Shown here: piece after piece, positions 1-6,544 of the stretch
Layout: every line of letters begins with the position of its first letter
How positions within the stretch are numbered: the stretch's first letter is position 1
Notes under the pieces: generated by a model
What the model saw: only the letters and a program-made list of their open reading frames with translations
Told to the model about the DNA's origin: nothing
Database searches by the model: none
Program-made: the position numbers and the translations under genes
Assembly (NCBI GenBank): GCA_003218935.1
Contig: QHPA01000429.1
Coordinates: 1-6,655, forward strand
Length of the DNA stretch: 6,655 bases
Source: Verrucomicrobiota bacterium
GTDB taxonomy: Bacteria; Verrucomicrobiota; Verrucomicrobiia; Limisphaerales; AV2
Direction of reading: 5' to 3'

Positions 1-4
1 CCAA

Positions 5-25
5 GGGAGAGGGTCAGGGTGAGGG
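5..25 (+). repeat. Four-tract GGG array (G-quadruplex motif)
   Basis: Four GGG runs begin exactly six bases apart (5, 11, 17 and 23) and are separated by three-base loops AGA, TCA and TGA. This satisfies the usual G3 N3 intramolecular G-quadruplex pattern. It lies about 95 bases before the start of the binding-protein gene, on its coding strand. The purine-rich GGGAGAGGGTCAGGGTGAGGG style also resembles the edge of a dispersed intergenic repeat seen in some verrucomicrobial genomes, so it may be the end of a repeat copy cut by the window boundary. The base pattern is certain; folding and function are inference. Confidence 0.55.
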
Positions 26-119
26 CGAAAATGCCAGGTGCAACACGAAAAATGTAGCATGTTCTGGAGACTCCTCAGAAGGCCGCGAATGGGCGTTGGA
101 AAAGACCCATAACTGGAGA

Positions 120-1127
120 ATGAGCGAAGAAAATTCAAAGCCGAAGAAGGATCAGTGGTTTAAAGACTTCCTGATTTACGGGTCAAGTTGTTGGTTTGGG
201 GGTCTCCCAATAATCGCGATTATTGCCATAATGGTAGGATTGTTGGTTCCAGCCCTTTTCAAGGCGAAGCAAAAACTGCACCGACCAGGGGTCGTCATTT
301 ACACCTCCCAGGACCAGGTCTATGCCGAACCGATTCTGAAAGAATTCGAGCAGCAAACCGGCTTCAAAGTTCGCGCGGTTTATGACAGCGAAACGGTGAA
401 GACCGTTGGCCTGGTCAATCGGTTGCTCGCTGAAAAGGATCATCCCCAGTGCGATCTTTTCTGGAACAATGAGGAACTGCGGACGCGTCAGCTCGCCGCG
501 AAAGGAGTCTTTGAGAAATGGGCGGCGGTGGGCTATCGCAGCCGGCGGATGGCGGTCAACACGAATTCGCTTTCACTGGCAGCCGCGCCGCGTTCGCTGA
601 CGGAGCTGACGAACGAAACCTGGCGCGGAAAAATCGCGCTGGCCTACCCGCTGTTCGGCACGACGGCGACGCATTTTCTGGCGCTGCGTCAATTCTGGGG
701 GGATGAACGCTGGCAGGGATGGTGTCGGGCGCTCGCCGCCAACAGACCTTTTCTCGTCGATGGCAACTCGGTGGCCGCCAGGCTGGTCGCGAAGGGCGAA
801 GCATGGATTGGATTGACGGACTCCGACGACATCGCAGCGGAACAGCGCGAAGGCGCGCCCATCCTTGCGCTCCCGCTGACGGAAGAGTCGCTGTTGATTC
901 CGAACACGATTGCTGTCGTGCGCGGCGCGCGCCACGCGCGGACAGCGGAAACGTTGTTCGAGTATCTGCAGCGGCCCGAAGTGGTCAAAAAGCTGGTGGC
1001 GGCTCAGGCACTCGAGGGTCTGTCGCCGCCAGGCGAGACGAAGGCGACGCTGAGGCCGGATTGGGACCAGCTGCTGACTGGCCTGGATGGAGGCGCCCAA
1101 TCGTTAAAAGAGATATTCTTGAGATGA
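120..1127 (+). CDS. Membrane-anchored ABC transporter solute-binding protein (Fe3+/FbpA-like class)
   Basis: This is the periplasmic ligand-capture subunit of an ABC importer. From the ATG at 120 it has 335 residues: a charged cytoplasmic leader (1-20), one hydrophobic helix (about 28-47), then a binding-protein fold from residue 57 to the end. The fold opens with GVVIYTSQDQVYAEPILKEF and contains DLFWNNEEL, PLFGTTATH, GLTDSDD and a PNTIAVV strand, the pattern of the FbpA-like extracellular solute-binding family. I see no adjacent Tyr-Tyr pair of the kind that binds iron in FbpA, so the ligand is unknown. There is no lipobox and no clear signal-peptidase site after the helix, so the protein is probably tethered rather than free. 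The helix resembles a pseudopilin helix. GC is about 44% over the first 150 bases, clearly lower than the rest. A TTG start at 96 would add eight residues; ATG is preferred, although the only nearby GGAG (115-118) is too close to be a good ribosome site. The stop overlaps the permease start. Confidence 0.85.
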   Translation: MSEENSKPKKDQWFKDFLIYGSSCWFGGLPIIAIIAIMVGLLVPALFKAKQKLHRPGVVIYTSQDQVYAEPILKEFEQQTGFKVRAVYDSETVKTVGLVNRLLAEKDHPQCDLFWNNEELRTRQLAAKGVFEKWAAVGYRSRRMAVNTNSLSLAAAPRSLTELTNETWRGKIALAYPLFGTTATHFLALRQFWGDERWQGWCRALAANRPFLVDGNSVAARLVAKGEAWIGLTDSDDIAAEQREGAPILALPLTEESLLIPNTIAVVRGARHARTAETLFEYLQRPEVVKKLVAAQALEGLSPPGETKATLRPDWDQLLTGLDGGAQSLKEIFLR

Positions 1128-3823
1128 ACTGGGCACTGCTCAAAAACAGTCTGCTCGTCAGCGCGCTGACTACGTTGCTGGCGACAGTGATTGGCTTTTT
1201 GACGGCGCTGTTTCTAGCGGGACTCGAACCGCGGCGGCGCCGCTGGTTTCTGGCGGTGGCGGTGATGACTCTGGCGCTGCCGCCGTTCCTGGTCACCGGG
1301 TGCTGGCTGCATCTGCTCGGCCTGACCGGCGTCTGGCGCGGCTGGCTGCCGTTCGACATTTATTCGCTCGGAGGCACGGTCTGGATTCTGTCGCTGATGC
1401 TGTGGCCGATTTCGCTGCTGTTGATTCTGGGCGCGTGGCAGCGGCTGGAGCCGGCTCAACTGGAAGGCGAACCGTCCATGAGCGGCTGGCCCCTGATGCG
1501 CTGGCTGCTCCTGCCGCTCGCGCGCAATGCGCTGGCGCAATCCGCCGTCGTGACGTTCGTGCTCGCCCTGAACAATTTTGCGGTGCCCGCGATTCTGCAG
1601 GTCAAAGTGTTCCCGGATGAAGTCTGGGTGAACTTCAACACCACGTTTGATTACACGAAGGCCGCGCAAATAAGCTGGCCACTGGTGCTCGCGCCGCTGC
1701 TCCTGTTGGTCTGGCTGCGGCGCCGCGAGATTTCCTGGCCGCGGCTCGAAGGAGCCGTTCCAGCCAAAGTCTTTCGGCGGCAACTCGGCGCCGGCTGGTT
1801 TTGGTTCAGCGGTGGCCTCGTTATTGCGACGATGGGTTTGTCGGTCGGATTGCCGCTGGTGGATTTGTGCGCGGGCGAGCGCACGTGGCTGGAATTTTTT
1901 CCGGCATTCAAAGCCGGGCAGAGCGCGATTTTCAATTCGGCGATGTTCTCAGCGGTGGCCGCGGCGCTGGTCGTTGTCATCGCGCTGGCGACCTGGCGTT
2001 GGCCGATTGGTCCGATCACCTGGATTCCGTTTCTGACCCCCGGCGTATTGCTCGGCATCGTCTTGATTTATGTGTTCAACCGGCCGTTTCTTTCCGCGCT
2101 GTACGAGAGCGTCGGCATTGTGTTCCTGGCGTGGACGGCGCGCTATCTCGCGGTGGGCTGGAACACGGCGGCGCACGCGCTGCGGTCGGTCGATGGCGAT
2201 TTGACCGACGCCGCGCGATTGGAAGGGGCGTCTCAATGGCAACTGCTGCGGCACGTCCATTGGCCGCAAATTGCGCCGCAAATTGCCGCGGCCTGGTATC
2301 TGACCTACCTCTTTTGCCTCTGGGACGCCGAGACGCTCATCCTCGTCATGCCGCCGGGAGCGGAAACATTGTCGGTGCGCGTGTTTAACTTCCTGCATTA
2401 CGGTCACAACGCACAAGTGAATGCACTTTGCCTCATCCTTCTGATGCTGGCGGTCGCGCCGCTGGTGATTTGGAGCGCGAGGCAAAGCGTGCGCAACCTG
2501 AAGGTCGCGGCTACAGCGCTGCGCCTCGTCGTGCTGGCGACGCTGATCTGCTCTGCGCTCGCCGGCTGCGCGCCCGCGACGTCGACGAACGACGCGCCGA
2601 TTGAAAGCAAACTGTTCAGCCGCGTGAAGGTCATCGGCACACGCGGCGGGGGATTGGGCGAGTTCAACAAGCCGCGCTCGCTGGCCGTCGATGCGCAGGA
2701 CAATCTTTATGTCGTCGATATGACGGGGCGGGTGCAGAAATTCTCGCCGGGCGGAACGTTCCTCGCTTTCTGGCAGATGCCGGAGACGGACAAGGGCAAG
2801 CCGAAAGGAATGTGCCGCGATGGAAAAGGAGACATCGTCGTGCTTGAGCCGCATTATTCACGGGTAAACCACTTCACGCCGGACGGCAAACTGGTCGCGC
2901 AATGGGGCGCGCATGGAACGAACGGGGGCGAGTTGGCGTTTCCACGTTCGGTCATCGTGAATTCGCACGGTGACATTTTCGTGAGCGAATACGGCTTGAC
3001 CGAACGCGTGCAACAGTTCACAGCGGAAGGAAAGAAGTTGATTCGCGTCCTGGGAAGCGGCGGCACCGGGGACGCCGAGTTCAATCGCGCGGAGGGTTTG
3101 GGCGTTGACGCGCAGGACCGGCTCTACGTCGCTGACTCGTGCAATCATCGCGTCCAGATTTTTGCGCCGGACGGAAGATTTTTTCGGAGCTATGGCGTGG
3201 CGGGGACGGGCCGCGGCGAAATGAGTTACCCCTACGACGTGAAGGTGGACGCGCACGGGTTGCAATTCGTCTGCGAGTTCGGGAACAGCCGCATTCAGAT
3301 TTTTGATCGAAACAATCAGCCGTTGGAAATCCTCGGCGGGCCGGGCGCGGCGCCCGGCCAATTCAGCAACCCTTGGAGTGTCGCGTTGGACTCGAAAGGC
3401 AATCTTTATGTGGCCGACGCGATGAACCACCGGGTGCAGAAGTTTATTCGACGCCAACCTGTAGCCGCCGACGTAAGGAGGCGGACTGATCGCGCCTTCG
3501 CTCATCCAGCCTCGAACCAGCAAGTCCACCTCCTTACGTCGGTGGCTACGGCAGGCCCTGCTCGTGACGGCGCCGTGGACGGTCTGGCTGGTCTTGAGGT
3601 CGGACGTGCAAATCAGCGCCTGGCGGCGGTGGACCGCGTTCGGTTTGCGCATGGTCATTGTGCTGGCGCTGGTGCTGGCCATCGCCGGGTTGCAGTGGAA
3701 GCGGCCGCAGGAAGGGATGAACGTTTATTTCCTGCTCGACCGCTCGGACAGCATTCCGCCCGAACAACAAGAGGCGGCCCGGCAATATGTCGTCAAGGCC
3801 GCGGCGGAAAAGAAGCCGGTTGA
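1124..3823 (+). CDS. ABC permease fused in frame to an NHL beta-propeller, with read-through tail
   Basis: The ATG at 1124 overlaps the binding-protein stop (ATGA), indicating translational coupling; the product is 899 residues. Residues 1-455 form a two-half importer permease of the FbpB/ThiP type with about 11-12 hydrophobic segments. Each half carries an EAA-type ATPase-docking loop: a degenerate one near 113-135 and a clear one near 361-390 (DAARLEGASQWQLLRHVHWP). Without a stop, the frame enters a basic-hydrophobic stretch ending in LAGC (Cys482), a lipobox. About 505-778 then hold six NHL blades, each with the pattern P-x-x-V-x-V-D-x-x-x-x-LYV-x-D-x-x-N-x-RVQ-x-F (for example LYVADSCNHRVQIF). 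Residues 780-899 match no domain: they begin exactly at an inverted repeat and then read the next gene out of frame for 260 bases. The permease would pass a substrate through the inner membrane with an ATPase not encoded here. Whether one fused chain or two proteins are made is open, because an internal GTG at 2489 could start the lipoprotein separately. Confidence 0.82.
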   Translation: MNWALLKNSLLVSALTTLLATVIGFLTALFLAGLEPRRRRWFLAVAVMTLALPPFLVTGCWLHLLGLTGVWRGWLPFDIYSLGGTVWILSLMLWPISLLLILGAWQRLEPAQLEGEPSMSGWPLMRWLLLPLARNALAQSAVVTFVLALNNFAVPAILQVKVFPDEVWVNFNTTFDYTKAAQISWPLVLAPLLLLVWLRRREISWPRLEGAVPAKVFRRQLGAGWFWFSGGLVIATMGLSVGLPLVDLCAGERTWLEFFPAFKAGQSAIFNSAMFSAVAAALVVVIALATWRWPIGPITWIPFLTPGVLLGIVLIYVFNRPFLSALYESVGIVFLAWTARYLAVGWNTAAHALRSVDGDLTDAARLEGASQWQLLRHVHWPQIAPQIAAAWYLTYLFCLWDAETLILVMPPGAETLSVRVFNFLHYGHNAQVNALCLILLMLAVAPLVIWSARQSVRNLKVAATALRLVVLATLICSALAGCAPATSTNDAPIESKLFSRVKVIGTRGGGLGEFNKPRSLAVDAQDNLYVVDMTGRVQKFSPGGTFLAFWQMPETDKGKPKGMCRDGKGDIVVLEPHYSRVNHFTPDGKLVAQWGAHGTNGGELAFPRSVIVNSHGDIFVSEYGLTERVQQFTAEGKKLIRVLGSGGTGDAEFNRAEGLGVDAQDRLYVADSCNHRVQIFAPDGRFFRSYGVAGTGRGEMSYPYDVKVDAHGLQFVCEFGNSRIQIFDRNNQPLEILGGPGAAPGQFSNPWSVALDSKGNLYVADAMNHRVQKFIRRQPVAADVRRRTDRAFAHPASNQQVHLLTSVATAGPARDGAVDGLAGLEVGRANQRLAAVDRVRFAHGHCAGAGAGHRRVAVEAAAGRDERLFPARPLGQHSARTTRGGPAICRQGRGGKEAG
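2479..2569 (+). other. Internal lipoprotein signal sequence and possible internal start inside the fusion
   Basis: A GTG at 2489, in the fusion frame, is preceded six bases upstream by GAGG (2479-2482). From it the frame reads VRNLKVAATALR, then a hydrophobic core LVVLATLICSA, then LAGC with Cys at 2567-2569. That is a textbook type II signal peptide: positive n-region, short h-region and lipobox, with a flexible Ala/Thr/Ser-rich linker after the Cys. The residue after Cys is Ala, not the Asp that marks inner-membrane retention in E. coli. The sequence shows that the signal exists and that no stop separates it from the permease. Use of this GTG as a start, or processing at this Cys within the longer chain, is inference. 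If neither happens, the segment would act as an extra membrane span putting the propeller outside the cytoplasm. Confidence 0.6.
3461..3549. repeat. Long imperfect inverted repeat (REP/BIME-like) at the NHL-VWA junction
   Basis: Two 27-base arms, 3461-3487 and 3523-3549, are reverse complements with only two mismatches, separated by 35 bases. The left arm starts GTAGCCGCCGACGTAAGGAG; the right arm, read on the other strand, starts GTAGCCACCGACGTAAGGAG. Both mismatches would be G-U pairs in RNA, so the transcript could form an unbroken 27-pair stem. The NHL homology ends at the base before the left arm, which suggests an inserted element. The motif resembles a dispersed repeat of verrucomicrobial genomes whose translation reads like VAADVRR; that match is from memory and unverified. 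The arms carry AAGGAGG on both strands. No transposase is present. Confidence 0.8.
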
Positions 3824-6404
3824 CAAGGCGGGGGTGCTCGTTTTCGGGACGGACGCAGCGATCGACACGTCGCCGAATGCAAAAATCGGCGACCAAAAAA
3901 TTCAGGCGGTCGTCGGCAGCGAACGAACCGACATCGCGTCGGCGATTCGCCTGGGCACGGCGGCGTTTCCGGAAACCGGCCAGAAGCGATTGGTGCTGCT
4001 GTCCGATGGCAACGAGAACGTAGGCGATGCGTTTGCCGCAGTGATCGCGGCCAGACCGCTGGGTGTGAGCGTTGACATCGTTCCGCTCGGCGTCGCGCGC
4101 GGCGGCGATGTCTCGGTGCAGAAGCTGTCGCTGCCGGGCAACCTCAAGAAAGGACAGACGTTTGAAGTCAAAATCTTCGCGCAGGCCGACCAGTCCCGGC
4201 GCGCGAAGGTGCGGCTGTTTCAAAACGACCATTTGCTCGGCGAACAACCGGTCCAGTTGGAGAACGGCAAGAACCTTTTCACTTTTCCCCAAACTCTGAC
4301 CGAACCGGGTTTCTACAATTACGAGGTGCAAATCGAAGCGCCGGGCGATTCTGTGCCGCAGAACAACCGCGCCATGAACTTCACCACCGTCCGCGGTGAT
4401 CCGCGCATCCTGTTGGTCTCCGCCGAACCGGACAAAGACGCGCCGCTCTTCACCGCGCTGCGCTCGGCGAACCTCGAGGTGAAGTTGGCCGACCTCACCA
4501 AATTTCCAGGCACACTCGCGGAGATGCAAAGTTACGACAGCATTTTTCTGAGCAACATTGCGGCAGGCGACCTGGGCGACACGTTGATGAAATTGCTCGA
4601 AAGCGCGGTGCGCGACTTCGGCCTCGGGCTGGTCTGTATTGGCGGCGATCAGACGTATGCGGCCGGCAGTTATCGCGGCACACCGCTGGAGGAGACGTTG
4701 CCGGTCGAAATGGAATTGAGCAGCAAGAAGGTTCTGCCGCCCGGCGCGGTGGTGCTGATTATGCACGGCATGGAGTTCATGAACGGCAACCAGATCGCCC
4801 GCGATTGCGCCATCGGCGTGCTGGAGGCCCTCGGCCCGCAGGACGAGATGGGCGTGCTGCTTTGGGACGGCATCGAGCACTGGGTTTTTCGGCTGGCAAA
4901 AGTCGGCGACAAGAAGACGATGCGCCGCTCCATCGCGGGAATGAACCAGGGGGATATGCCCTCTTTTCAGGGAACGATGGAGAAAGCGCACGAGGCCTTG
5001 AAGAAATCGACCGCCAGCCTCAAGCACATCATCGTTTTCAGCGATGGCGATCCGGGAGCACCCACGCCGCAGTTGATGCAGTCCATTGTCGGTGACCGTA
5101 TCACGGTCAGCACGGTGCTTATCGCGGGCCATGCCGGACCCGACACGATGATCTCGATTGCCGAACAGGGACACGGACGCTTCTACGACGTGCGTTCGCC
5201 TGACCAGTTGCCGCAGATTTTCATCAAGGAAGCCGCGGTGATTCTAAAATCGGCGATTTACGAAGAGCCGTTTAAACCGCAGCAGGTCTCCTCCAGCGAA
5301 TTGATCCGCGGCATTGGCGCGGGAGAATATCCGCAACTGCGCGGCTACGTGGCGACGAGCCAGAAACCGCGCGCAGAAACGCCGTTGCTGACCGACAAAG
5401 GCGACCCGCTGCTCGCGCATTGGCAGTTTGGTTTGGGCCGGGCGGTTGCGTTCACTTCGGACGCAAAGGCGAAGTGGGCCCAGGACTGGCTGGGATGGGA
5501 AAAGTATCGGCAGTTCTGGTCCCAGATTGCGAAGTGGAGTTTGCGGCGCCTGGACAATGCGGACTTTACGACCGACGTGACGGTTGACAAAGGCGAAGGC
5601 GTCATCAACGTCGAGGCGCTCGACGGAAAGGGAAATTACCGGAACTTCCTGAATTTGCAGGCAGCGGTCGTCAGCCCGAAAGGCGAGAAGCTGACGGCGC
5701 ATTTGGAACAGACCGGCCCGGGGCACTATGAGGCGCGGTTTGCGACCCGGGAAGTGGGCGCTTATCTGCTCAATCTGATGAACATCGAAAACGGCGAAGT
5801 GCGCGGCTCGCAAGTGCTCGGTGCGAGCGTGAACTACTCCCCCGAATTCAGCGCGACTGAGCCGAACAATAATTTGTTGCGACGATTGGGCGAGGCCGGC
5901 GGAGGCAAGGTCCTGGATCCGGACATGCCTGCGGACAACCCGTTCCTCCACGATCGCATAAAGACTTTTCAGCCGCGCGATCTGTGGGAGTGGCTGCTGA
6001 AACTGTCCATTATTCTGTTCCCGCTTGATGTCGGCGTGCGGCGCATTCAACTCGACCGCGTGGAATGGTTGAAGGCGACAGCCACGCTGCGTCGATGGCT
6101 CTTCTTCTGGCGCGGCGTGCCGCGAGCGCCGGAGGCGGACGAATCACTCGCTGCGTTGTTGGCGCGCCGCGATCAAGTCCGGGCGAAGCAAACCGCGCCG
6201 TCGGCTCCACCCAGTCCGGAGTTATTCAAGCCGCAGAGACCGGTTGTCATCATTCCGGAGAGAAAAGAAACCGCGCCGGCGCAGGCCGCCGCCGGTCCGG
6301 TGATTGGAGTGTCCCCCTCGGCCCAACCGGACGAGCAGCCGGCCAGCACGACCAGCCGGTTGCTGGAGGCCAAACGCCGCGCGCAGCAGCGCAAGGACGG
6401 GTGA
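3564..6404 (+). CDS. Membrane-anchored VWA / GATase-like / degenerate VWA protein
   Basis: The product is 946 residues from a GTG at 3564. A hydrophobic anchor (about 30-43) precedes a VWA domain with a complete metal site: D59-x-S61-x-S63 (LLDRSDS), T122 in ERTD and D148 in LLSDGNEN. Residues 279-390 resemble the class I glutamine-amidotransferase fold, with IGGDQTYAAGSYRGTPLEE. Its Cys lies in LVCIGG, not in GxCxG, so catalysis is unlikely. Residues about 392-560 are a second VWA domain in which the first metal loop has become IMHGMEFMNGN, lacking DxSxS, while FSDGDPG is kept. A hydrophobic helix at about 807-827 and a Pro/Ala-rich charged tail follow. Such proteins usually sit near MoxR ATPases and DUF58 proteins, none of which is here. 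The role is probably metal-dependent protein binding at the envelope. The start is uncertain: the upstream frame is open from 3477 but offers no ATG/GTG/TTG before 3564, the site before GTG is weak (AGG 3553-3555), and ATG 3651 is an alternative. Confidence 0.85.
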   Translation: MTAPWTVWLVLRSDVQISAWRRWTAFGLRMVIVLALVLAIAGLQWKRPQEGMNVYFLLDRSDSIPPEQQEAARQYVVKAAAEKKPVDKAGVLVFGTDAAIDTSPNAKIGDQKIQAVVGSERTDIASAIRLGTAAFPETGQKRLVLLSDGNENVGDAFAAVIAARPLGVSVDIVPLGVARGGDVSVQKLSLPGNLKKGQTFEVKIFAQADQSRRAKVRLFQNDHLLGEQPVQLENGKNLFTFPQTLTEPGFYNYEVQIEAPGDSVPQNNRAMNFTTVRGDPRILLVSAEPDKDAPLFTALRSANLEVKLADLTKFPGTLAEMQSYDSIFLSNIAAGDLGDTLMKLLESAVRDFGLGLVCIGGDQTYAAGSYRGTPLEETLPVEMELSSKKVLPPGAVVLIMHGMEFMNGNQIARDCAIGVLEALGPQDEMGVLLWDGIEHWVFRLAKVGDKKTMRRSIAGMNQGDMPSFQGTMEKAHEALKKSTASLKHIIVFSDGDPGAPTPQLMQSIVGDRITVSTVLIAGHAGPDTMISIAEQGHGRFYDVRSPDQLPQIFIKEAAVILKSAIYEEPFKPQQVSSSELIRGIGAGEYPQLRGYVATSQKPRAETPLLTDKGDPLLAHWQFGLGRAVAFTSDAKAKWAQDWLGWEKYRQFWSQIAKWSLRRLDNADFTTDVTVDKGEGVINVEALDGKGNYRNFLNLQAAVVSPKGEKLTAHLEQTGPGHYEARFATREVGAYLLNLMNIENGEVRGSQVLGASVNYSPEFSATEPNNNLLRRLGEAGGGKVLDPDMPADNPFLHDRIKTFQPRDLWEWLLKLSIILFPLDVGVRRIQLDRVEWLKATATLRRWLFFWRGVPRAPEADESLAALLARRDQVRAKQTAPSAPPSPELFKPQRPVVIIPERKETAPAQAAAGPVIGVSPSAQPDEQPASTTSRLLEAKRRAQQRKDG

Positions 6405-6473
6405 GCCAAAATCGGGACTCGGCAGTGAGCGGACGCTGGAAATGCGCGGCCTGGTTTCGTTTCACACGCTGAA

Positions 6474-6490
6474 GCGGCGTTCAACGCCGC
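6474..6490. repeat. Perfect inverted repeat GCGGCGTT-C-AACGCCGC
   Basis: Eight-base arms are exact reverse complements around a single C. The one-base loop means that an RNA hairpin would open a pair or two at the tip, while as DNA it is a near-palindrome. The sequence after it (GCTCCGCATT) has no T-tract, so it does not look like a factor-independent terminator. It is probably the core of a dispersed intergenic repeat. Confidence 0.7.
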
Positions 6491-6506
6491 GCTCCGCATT
6501 CGGCGC

Positions 6507-6544
6507 AGTCTCGTTAACCATTTGCACGAGACTCGATAATCGAG
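6507..6544. repeat. Two overlapping inverted repeats (AGTCTCGT/ACGAGACT and CTCGAT/ATCGAG)
   Basis: AGTCTCGT (6507-6514) pairs perfectly with ACGAGACT (6526-6533) across an 11-base loop. CTCGAT (6532-6537) pairs with ATCGAG (6539-6544) around one base. The two stems share bases 6532-6533, so both cannot form completely at once. No poly-T follows. They may mark the transcript end, a protein-binding site, or simply repeat remnants. Confidence 0.5.

Noticed and set aside
96..119. TTG start adding eight residues to the binding protein
   Set aside because: It has no ribosome site and adds nothing recognisable. ATG 120 is the simpler start, though not proven.
719..1123. In-frame upstream extension of the permease reading frame
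   Set aside because: It is low-complexity Arg/Gly/Ala-rich sequence read out of frame with the well-supported binding-protein gene. The coupled ATG at 1124 starts a proper transmembrane N-terminus.
120..1127. Calling the binding protein a ferric-iron transporter (fbpA)
   Set aside because: Only general family resemblance is visible. The Tyr-Tyr iron ligand pair was not found, so neither a gene symbol nor a substrate is justified.
1949..2854. Minus-strand open frame of 301 codons, and a further one of 274 codons at 2858-3682
   Set aside because: Both are Arg/His-rich antisense shadows of the permease-NHL gene. The + strand codes for EAA loops and six NHL blades.
3546..5174. Minus-strand open frame of 542 codons opposite the VWA gene
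   Set aside because: The product is rich in Arg, His and Gln with no domain pattern. It is the usual antisense shadow of a GC-rich gene whose + strand encodes recognisable VWA and GATase-like motifs.
6474..6490. Intrinsic transcription terminator
   Set aside because: The stem is strong, but the loop is one base and no T-rich tract follows on either strand.
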